This document shows, piece after piece, positions 1-5,227 of a stretch of DNA of 21,022 nt. Made by a program: the position numbers and the translations under genes. The stretch covers positions 1-21,022 of the forward strand of contig JBBHKE010000113.1 of assembly GCA_037447655.1 (NCBI GenBank), read 5' to 3'. Within the stretch, counting starts at the first letter, position 1; every line of letters begins with the position of its first letter. The notes beneath the pieces are model-generated. The model saw nothing but the letters and a program-made list of their open reading frames with translations. It was not told where the DNA came from and did not search any database. The DNA is from Zygnema cylindricum. Taxonomy: Eukaryota; Streptophyta; Zygnematophyceae; Zygnematales; Zygnemataceae.

Positions 1-9
1 ACGGAAGGA

Positions 10-560
10 CTGCAGAACGGGCAAAAAAAGGGCGGGGTGAGAGATGGAGCGGGAGAAGGAGAGGGAGAAGGGGGGAGAGAGGGAGGGAGAGAGAGGGAGG
101 AGAGAGGGGAGGAGGGGAAGCGAGAGGGGGAGTGAGAGGGAAAAGGAGAGAAATAGAGAGGGAGAGGGAAAGAGGGAGAGCGGTCGAGGGAGGGAACATT
201 ACAGAAACGAGGGAAATAGCGAAGGCTACAATACAAAAAAGAATGCTGGCAAGATAGCAGGTTGCCGCAACAAGATGACATCTCCTTCGCATACGACAAT
301 CAGGCATGCAGGGCGTGCGTCACGTGACGTGACGTGCCATCCGTACCGCGTCTGAGAGGTCGTCCATGAGGCGGATCGTGGCGGCGGCGGGCGGCAGTCG
401 CCGCAGTTCGTTGAGAAGAGCCTCCGACCTTCGAGGGGGGCGAGAGAGACAAAGAAGAACAAATGTGGATTATTCTTTTGCGAGAACAAAACGAAGTACA
501 AGGGGGGGGGGGGGGTCCATGTAAATTCAACGCGACACGCAAACGAATAGGACAAAAAAC
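10..560 (-). other. Probable intron 1 of the peptidase-like gene
   Basis: Between the exon 1 similarity and the window edge no plausible coding continues. On the minus strand the last part is a long pyrimidine-rich tract followed by TTTTTTTGCCCGTTCTGCAG, ending at position 10. This is a good plant 3' splice acceptor, so exon 2 may begin at position 9, leaving only 9 bases of it in the window. The intron also contains a run of about 13 G on the plus strand near 504-516 and an ACGTG-rich stretch near 312-334. Its extent is inferred. Confidence 0.4.
40..200. repeat. Polypurine (GA/GGA-rich) simple-sequence tract
   Basis: About 160 bases consist almost only of A and G on the plus strand, with irregular GAGA, GGGA and GGAG units. 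The open frame across it (Glu, Arg and Gly only) is a composition artefact. On the strand of the peptidase-like gene it forms a long polypyrimidine tract just before the candidate acceptor at 10, so it may act in splicing. Such mirror-like purine tracts can also form triplex DNA. Confidence 0.8.
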
Positions 561-863
561 CTCTCGTTTCCAGCGTCCTGACCTCGCCACGGCCTCGTCT
601 GCCATTCTTTGGAAGCCGCTTGCTGACGTCAGCTCCTTGTACCCGAACAAGCCGGCTTTCTCCGCTCTCTGATGGCCCTTAGCGCCCACGCCTCTCTCCT
701 CCTCCGACTCCGACTCCATCGCTTTCGGCGGCAGACAGACCTCTCTCCTCCTTCCCCCCCCCCCTTGCTCGGCAGCCCTGAGGCTCGCCTCCGTACTGAG
801 CTTCCTGCTGCTGCAGGCGCGAGCGAATCCGCTGAGGCAGCGGAAGACGCCGCGTGGCACCAT
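561..863 (-). CDS. MIP: Exon 1 of a mitochondrial intermediate peptidase-like gene (partial)
   Basis: The minus-strand frame opens with ATG at 863 and reads MVPRGVFRCLSGFARA, then RKLSTEA. This is an arginine-rich N-terminus without acidic residues until the Glu after RKLST, typical of a mitochondrial presequence. A low-complexity linker follows, then AGLFGYKELTSASGFQRM and ADEAVARSG. From memory of the family, this matches the N-terminal region of mitochondrial intermediate peptidase, an M3 zinc metallo-oligopeptidase of the matrix that trims octapeptides from imported precursors; the family pattern there is GL(F/Y)G..(E/H)L......GF......EA. The HExxH catalytic domain would lie in later exons beyond the left edge. 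Similarity stops after ARSG, so the exon probably ends at a donor near 561 (GAG^GTTTTTT) or 583 (AG^GTCAGG); I cannot decide which. The open frame down to 300 is probably intron read-through. A glycine run (about 757-768) comes from a C/G homopolymer. Confidence 0.55.
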
Positions 864-1354
864 CGTGAAATACGTCTACACCGTGTATCGCTTTTAGTGT
901 TAGCAGTTTTTTAGCCAATTAAAACATTATTTATCCGTACATACATGTCCGATTTTCAATTTGAGACCGCCAATCGGAAGCTGGGAATGCTACTGTAGTT
1001 TTCACTCGCAACCGTCGGATCCACAATCTGACATGTTTGTACGGATAAAAGACGTTTAAAGTGGAAAAATAAACGTTAAATCTAATAGCGATTCACGGTG
1101 TACTGTAGACCGAATGGAATTCACGAGGAGACGGGCGACATGCCACGTAAGCGGTGTGATCACCTGGCGCACACATAAGAATGAGAAAAACCTAATATAC
1201 TGTGAATCGCAAATAAAATTGAAATGCATAGAAACAAATAATGTTACTAAAGTCTATTTCCAGTTCAAATACAAAATGCCCAAAACATAAACGCTACACC
1301 GCGAATCATAATTAGAGTAAAGAAAAAATTAGAGTTAAAAAATGAAAAATAAAA
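864..1354. promoter_or_regulatory. Upstream region of the peptidase-like gene; no gene seen
   Basis: This stretch lies directly 5' of the candidate start codon at 863 (minus strand) and should hold the promoter and 5' UTR. I see no convincing TATA box and no coding sequence. It becomes AT-rich towards 1200-1354, where the copia remnant begins. It contains the inverted repeat listed separately at 931-1048. Confidence 0.35.
931..1048. repeat. 118-bp inverted-repeat element (MITE-like)
   Basis: TTATCCGTACATACATGTC at 931-949 is the reverse complement of GACATGTTTGTACGGATAA at 1030-1048 except for one base (18 of 19). About 80 bp lie between, with no coding potential. The size and terminal inverted repeats resemble a small non-autonomous DNA transposon, but no clear target-site duplication is visible, so it may simply be a cruciform-forming repeat in the promoter region. 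Confidence 0.4.
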
Positions 1355-2161
1355 AATTCATGGTGCAAAGATTTGAAATGAAAGATGTAAAGGGATCTAT
1401 AACTCCCATGGAATTAAGGCAAAAATTGGAAGGAAGGGATTCAAAGTCGGGCATGATGGAATGTGAGAGTCTAGAGTCAAGGGAGGAGGAATTTATGGGT
1501 TCAAAGCCATAAAGACAGGTAGTTGAAAGTCTTTTATATTTTATGAACAGTACGAGACCTAATATCGCAGCAGTTGTGGGGATCTAGAGTAGAAGTCTGC
1601 AGAATCCTAAAAAGGCTGACTAGGAAGCAACAAAAAAGGTGTTGAGATATCTTGCAGGAACTTGAAATCTCAAGCTTGTACTCAGAGGTGGAGAAGTGAA
1701 AATACAGACGTGGAGCGACGCTATCTATGGAGACATGCCAAGCCGAAAATCTACAACCGGTTATGTTCTTAAGATTGGAGATGGAACTTGCTGCTGGAGT
1801 AGCAAACTACGAAAGGTTACAGCTCAATCCACAATGGAGTCAGAATACATGGCAACAACTTCCTCCCTCAGGGAGCTCTTATGGGTTAAGTCTATTTTAC
1901 AACAACTTGGCTATATGCAAACGGGTCTGCAGTCTATCTGGTGTGACAACCAAGTAACCATTGACATTCCCTCGAACCCTAGTCATCATTTTAAAAGCAA
2001 ACACATGGATGTTAGACTTCACTTTGTTAAAGAAAAGTGTTTGCAAAAGTGATTAAATTGGGTATTTATCGGATGAGGAGATGGTGGCTAACATGTTAAC
2101 TAAAGCCCTTCCTGCTCCTAAGTTGCAATTTTGCAGAGAGGCTAACGGACTAAGTGAATAA
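1355..2161 (+). pseudogene. Decayed Ty1/copia pol 3' end (end of RT plus RNase H)
   Basis: Translation in shifting frames gives the C-terminal end of copia pol. From about 1355 it reads MVQRFEMKDVKG and SITPMELRQ (end of RT), then LLYFMNSTRPNIAA, and then the RNase H domain in an open stretch from 1696: TWSDAIYGD, STTGYVLKIGDG, CCWSSK, QSTMESEYMA, IWCDNQ, KHMDVR. The catalytic D...E...D residues of RNase H are still present. After about 2052 the frame shifts, and MLTKALPAPKLQFCRE leads to the stop at 2159-2161. Several stops (for example near 1510, 1586 and 1620) and frameshifts show it is dead. It resembles, but clearly differs from, the RNase H of the young element at 8069-9583. Gag, protease and integrase are missing. 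Confidence 0.9.
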
Positions 2162-2170
2162 CTGAGTCTA

Positions 2171-2184
2171 AAGATTTAGGGGAA
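2171..2184 (+). other. Polypurine tract of the decayed copia element
   Basis: AAGATTTAGGGGAA lies just downstream of the pol stop and directly before TGTTGAGATATG. This is the usual layout for second-strand priming at the 3' LTR of a copia element. Confidence 0.65.
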
Positions 2185-2526
2185 TGTTGAGATATGAAAT
2201 CTTTAGTTTTGTAAATAGAGTAGACCAAAAAGACTTATAATATTTTCTAAGTAGTTGTATGTAATACTTACCTTTATTAGTGTTACAGTAGAAAAAGTAC
2301 ATTAGAGTGTTTTGTACCTCTGCATGTTTTACAGAGTGGCGTCGACACGCGTCACGTAGTAGACGTTTGGAATCCCCGGATCAGACAGACGGAATCTGAT
2401 CGGGCTACCTCGAAAAATATATGCTACAGAACATTTCTATGATCGTTAAATGGAAACATCCGGATAATTCGAAAATGAGTTGTACGATACGATTTATGAT
2501 CATTGATTTCGAGAGGCGTCGACGAA

Positions 2527-2642
2527 CACGATTCACCTGGGACCACAAGCATGATTCATGTGGGACCGCAAATGACGAGGCGTGATTTACGTGGGACCAC
2601 AACTGACAAGTCGTGATTCACGTTGGACCACAAGTGACGAAG
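2527..2642 (+). repeat. 31-bp tandem repeat, about 3.7 copies, inside an LTR
   Basis: Imperfect units run at 2527-2549 (partial), 2550-2580, 2581-2611 and 2612-2642. The core reads GATTCACGTGGGACCACAA followed by TGACGAGG-like sequence. The repeated unit includes ACGTG and TGACG, both common cores of plant bZIP sites, so it may be an enhancer array of the LTR. Confidence 0.75.
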
Positions 2643-2658
2643 CACTTAGGTGCTTCGT
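2637..2658. repeat. Perfect 9-bp hairpin at the end of the tandem repeats
   Basis: ACGAAGCAC at 2637-2645 pairs perfectly with GTGCTTCGT at 2650-2658 across a TTAG loop. Confidence 0.7.
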
Positions 2659-3272
2659 ACTACACTACAACAGTCGCCTAGACTTTAGCGACTACGGTGA
2701 CTAAGCACCTGAAACATTTTGTACGGTACCACACCTAAAAATATTTGAATAACAATATTTTGTAGTTCATTGTATTAAAAAATAGTGTTTCATTAATAAG
2801 GTTTTTGAAGGTACTCTAGGTACAGTAAAGTACAGGCTGGATACATTGTCGTTAGTCAAGATAGTTTCCGTAGTACGGTCACCCAAATTAGTGGGACCAA
2901 TATGAAATTTCGTGGGCTCCATTGCCACACAGAATTCGCAGGTCCAAAGGAAGCTAATCTAGATAGTGCCGACTCCAAGTTAATATAAACCCAAATGATT
3001 GACCCCTTGACAATCAGAACCCCATTACAACTTCACCCCTGTGAAATAAGACTTTTCTGTGTGCTCAGTTTCACTACAGAATGGAAAGTTAGAATATGAG
3101 TTTAGGATAACATTCCCCACTTTAACTTTCCCTTAGAAATACAGCCACCTAGGCAGGCAAAAACTCTGACCGACTACACCCCTGTGTAGCGTGGACTCCC
3201 CTGAGTCCGCAGCAACAAGAATCACTTAATTTGGTCAATTGAGTTGATAGTTATAGCTGACCAAAGTTTGCC

Positions 3273-3279
3273 ATTTATA
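3273..3279 (-). promoter_or_regulatory. TATA box of the minus-strand solo LTR
   Basis: TATAAAT on the minus strand aligns with TATAAAG in the other two LTR types. The surroundings are also conserved: AGAGAGC upstream and a TTTG(G)(A/T)C motif followed by AGC..ATAAC downstream. Confidence 0.6.
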
Positions 3280-4015
3280 CAAGGTGCTCTCTGGGAGAGG
3301 CAGCTACCTACCAGAAATATTCTAAGTCCTAAACCCCTCTCTAAACCCTCTAGTTTTGAAGTACGGACCAATCAAATTACTGTATAGTACATAAAGGTAC
3401 ACTTGCCGATGTACCTTTTGTACGGCCATCGTACGACATGGCTAAAAACTTAACACGTGTCCTATCCGGATTCGCTCTTATAATCCCCAAAATTCCTGCT
3501 TCCAAATCTTATCCCTCCACGTGGCGCCAAGTCATGCCACGTCACAAAAACGGTACTGTAGAGAAAGTACAGGCGCCGAAGTACTTTCCGTACGGACATT
3601 GTACGATGATGTCATAGTGTGACATTTGTCATATCCATATTTGTTATGTTCCTTTTCGGAGATTCCGCAACCTGTACAATGTCGCCACGTGTCATTCAGA
3701 GTGGTGACGTCTGCAAACGCCAAAAAACCTGTTCCGCGATCTCGACATTTATCGCGGCCGTCCGATTTAAACCGGCATTCAATTTTAGCCGTCGAAAATT
3801 GGTGCGCGGTATTTGTTTCGATAGCGAAAAAAATGCGCGGTATCCGTTCCATCCCCGTACCGTACTCCGTACTAAATTAAACTGTCTCTATGTACTAAAT
3901 ATCGTAACCCAATTAAATGGAAAATCCTACCTATAACTAATTAAATATTTATCAAACCCTCCATTTACTAGCACTAGTCCTAGACTAAATGGACAAAGCT
4001 AACGGCTACTGGGCG

Positions 4016-4060
4016 TTTGACGGACGATAGGTACCAGGATCGATACCTGGGTCCGTCAAA
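4016..4060 (+). other. tRNA-like minihelix (acceptor plus T-arm fold)
   Basis: TTTGACGGAC at 4016-4025 pairs perfectly with GTCCGTCAAA at 4051-4060. Directly inside the 3' strand is a 5-bp stem, CCAGG (4034-4038) with CCTGG (4046-4050), closing a 7-nt loop ATCGATA. This is the geometry of a tRNA T-arm stacked on an acceptor stem. GGATCGATACC resembles a Pol III B box. D and anticodon arms are absent. It lies antisense to the LTR that contains it, like the tRNA-like modules in the other LTRs. Confidence 0.5.
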
Positions 4061-4417
4061 TACCTTTTTGGTAAACATACCTATTATCTATTCCTGTCTC
4101 TCTGGAAGCTTAGGCAGCCATGGCTCTAGCTCCCTCTCCAGCCTTCAGTGACTACGACAAGTGTGGGAACTTGGAGAAGGGAGTCAGAGGCAGACTGCCT
4201 CTACTCTTTTCTATCTAATAAAGACCTAGAAAATACCCAAATATCAACATAATGTGATTATATAGTTTAGGAATTTGTTGAAAAGAGGTAATTAATAGTT
4301 CACTTCCCTATTTTAGTTTTGTTTTAAAGAAAGAGAGTGAGGATCAAAGGCGCGCCATGGCTGCCGCCATATTTAGAAAGTGGCAGTTTTTGCAGATAAG
4401 GGTATTTTGGATAAAAT

Positions 4418-4492
4418 GATGCCTAGGTCTAGATTTGAACCTGTGACCTCTAGACCCTTTATAGCCTAACGCCTTAACCATTAAGGCGTTAC
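4418..4492 (-). other. Antisense tRNA-like module in the LTR (A-box and B-box)
   Basis: On the minus strand, AACGCCTTAATGGTTAAGGC resembles a D-arm/A-box. GGTTCAAATCT, a near match to the B-box consensus GGTTCGANTCC, follows about 40 bases later. The D-arm part is a perfect 10-bp inverted repeat (4468-4477 with 4481-4490, loop CCA). Acceptor and T stems pair poorly, so this is a tRNA-derived relic, not a functional tRNA gene. The same module stands at 9739-9813 in the 3' LTR and, with a different sequence, at 17372-17441 in a solo LTR. Confidence 0.5.
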
Positions 4493-4782
4493 GAAACGAT
4501 ACACGTGACGGGTTTCATAAATATATAAACATTAACGAAACAGCTAATTAACAGCAGACTAACCAAAATGAGCAATTTCTGCATGTACGCGAATCTGAAC
4601 CGTGTAAAATATGTTTTGATCGGACGGCCGGCATTAAAGCCGCCACGCGAAGTGAGCTTTTCGGCGGCATACGGATATAGCGTCACGCGGTGCCACGTGG
4701 CGCCACATTATTTGATACCGGAGAAGATGGGAGGAGGAACCATGGCTTCCGATATGACAGGTGTCACCTTGTAGACCTTGTC

Positions 4783-4830
4783 GTACAATAGTTGTACAAT
4801 AAGTACATCGCCCATTGTACCTTCTTGTAC
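4783..4830 (+). promoter_or_regulatory. Cluster of five GTAC motifs upstream of the TATA box
   Basis: GTAC occurs at 4783, 4794, 4803, 4817 and 4827, five times in 48 bases against an expectation of about 0.2. The cluster lies 110-150 bp upstream of the TATA box and is nearly the same in the 3' LTR (10104-10151) and in the solo LTR near 17730-17780. GTAC is the core bound by plant SBP/SPL transcription factors, including copper-response regulators. Binding here is inferred only. Confidence 0.45.
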
Positions 4831-4936
4831 TTTATAGTGTTCCTATTGGACTAGGGTTTAATAGTAGGTAGTCGTGAGTAGGCAGACCGAGACTTAGTAA
4901 TATTTAGGTACCTCTCTCTCTAAGAGAGCTTGTAAC

Positions 4937-4943
4937 TATAAAG
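4937..4943 (+). promoter_or_regulatory. TATA box of the 5' LTR
   Basis: TATAAAG lies in a block conserved in all related LTRs of the window (10258-10264, 17885-17891, and minus strand 3279-3273). Transcription would start about 30 bases downstream, near 4970, leaving a leader of roughly 180 nt before the gag AUG at 5147. Confidence 0.6.
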
Positions 4944-5007
4944 GTCATCTTTGACCAGCCATAACTTACTGCCCGGGTGAGCAAATTCAGTGATTCTTTT
5001 TGCGTTT

Positions 5008-5040
5008 GACTCAGGGGAGTCTTGTCCTCACAAGGGTGAG
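5008..5040 (+). other. Two adjacent conserved RNA hairpins in R/U5
   Basis: Hairpin 1 is GACTC-AGGG-GAGTC at 5008-5021 and hairpin 2 is CTCAC-AAGG-GTGAG at 5027-5040. The minus-strand solo LTR has GGACTC/GAGTCC (3208-3193) and CTACAC/GTGTAG (3189-3174). The solo LTR at 17197-18333 has ACTC/GAGT and CTACAC/GTGTAG. Between families hairpin 2 gains a base pair on both strands together, which keeps the fold. The position in the leader suggests a role in RNA packaging, dimerisation or reverse transcription. Confidence 0.55.
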
Positions 5041-5133
5041 AGCGGTCAGAATATTTGTGTGCCTGGGCGGCGCTTATTCAGCGGGAAAGTAGAAGGGGCA
5101 AATATTATCCTAGAGGCTTTACATAGGCTGCTC

Positions 5134-5162
5134 ATTCTGTGGGTCAATGGAGACCACAGAAT
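5134..5162 (+). other. U5-terminal hairpin carrying the gag AUG in its loop
   Basis: ATTCTGTGGGTC pairs with GACCACAGAAT through 11 base pairs with one bulged G. The loop is AATGGA, and the AUG at 5147-5149 opens the gag frame. The same fold with the same loop stands at 18302-18329 and, on the minus strand, at 2935-2907. Base pairs near the loop differ (TC/GA versus GC/GC) but still pair. Confidence 0.6.
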
Positions 5163-5166
5163 TTCA

Positions 5167-5181
5167 GGTTATGGGCCCACC
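5167..5181 (+). other. Half-tRNA primer-binding site (initiator tRNA-Met anticodon arm)
   Basis: GGTTATGGGCCCACC starts directly after the LTR-terminal CA. It is complementary to GGTGGGCCCATAACC, the anticodon stem-loop of plant initiator tRNA-Met as I know it, not to a tRNA 3' CCA end. Drosophila copia uses nearly the same site with an initiator tRNA cleaved in the anticodon loop region. The ATG inside the site is the complement of the CAU anticodon and is also an in-frame Met codon of gag. Confidence 0.85.
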
Positions 5182-5227
5182 CTCTAGGGTGCCCATATTT
5201 GATGGATCAGACTTTCTTTATTAGGAA

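Larger units (their letters stand above)
2185..2902 (+). mobile_element. 3' LTR (partial or interrupted) of the decayed copia element
   Basis: The LTR starts with TGTTGAGATATG immediately after the polypurine tract. No 5' partner is present. The right end is not clear: the minus-strand solo LTR begins at 2903, so this LTR may end shortly before it or be interrupted by it. It contains about 10 GTAC tetramers, the 31-bp tandem repeats at 2527-2642 and the hairpin at 2637-2658. I see no coding sequence. Confidence 0.6.
2903..4249 (-). mobile_element. Solo copia LTR, minus strand, 1347 bp
   Basis: Read on the minus strand the segment starts TGTTGATATTTGGG at 4249 and ends CGAAATTTCA at 2903, the TG...CA form of an LTR. 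Its 3' part is homologous, in reverse orientation, to the solo LTR at 17197-18333, and more distantly to the LTRs at 4276-5166 and 9597-10487. Shared parts are the TATA region, two R-region hairpins (3174-3208) and the terminal hairpin with loop AATGGA (2907-2935). No internal region follows on either side, so it is a solo LTR. The flanking 5-mers CAATA and TAATG match at only three positions, so the target duplication is decayed or the ends are slightly off. It carries about 17 GTAC tetramers where about 5 would be expected. Confidence 0.8.
4276..5166 (+). mobile_element. 5' LTR of the young copia element
   Basis: It begins TGTTGAAAAGAGG and ends AGAATTTCA, followed at once by the primer-binding site. 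The right end is fixed by three facts: both copies diverge just after it, the primer site starts at 5167, and the related solo LTRs end with the same TTTCA. It contains an antisense tRNA-like module, a G-box (CCACGTGG) near 4692-4699, a GTAC cluster, a TATA box, R/U5 hairpins and the gag start codon. Small open frames inside it are not conserved in frame in the related LTRs. Confidence 0.92.

Noticed and set aside
44-355. Open frame of Glu, Arg and Gly across the GA-rich tract.
   Set aside because: Composition artefact of a purine repeat with no domain or conserved start.
300-560. Continuation of the minus-strand peptidase frame beyond the ARSG region.
   Set aside because: Similarity to the family stops there, and the rest is Pro/Arg/Ser low complexity; an intron with candidate donors at 583 or 561 explains it better.
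4418-4492. A functional tRNA gene on the minus strand.
   Set aside because: A-box and B-box fit, but acceptor and T stems do not pair well; treated as a tRNA-derived relic.
4489-4774. Small open frames on both strands inside the LTR, including one with a hydrophobic stretch that is similar in the solo LTR near 17407-17658.
   Set aside because: Differences between the copies do not concentrate at third codon positions of either frame; the similarity is that of the LTR DNA itself.
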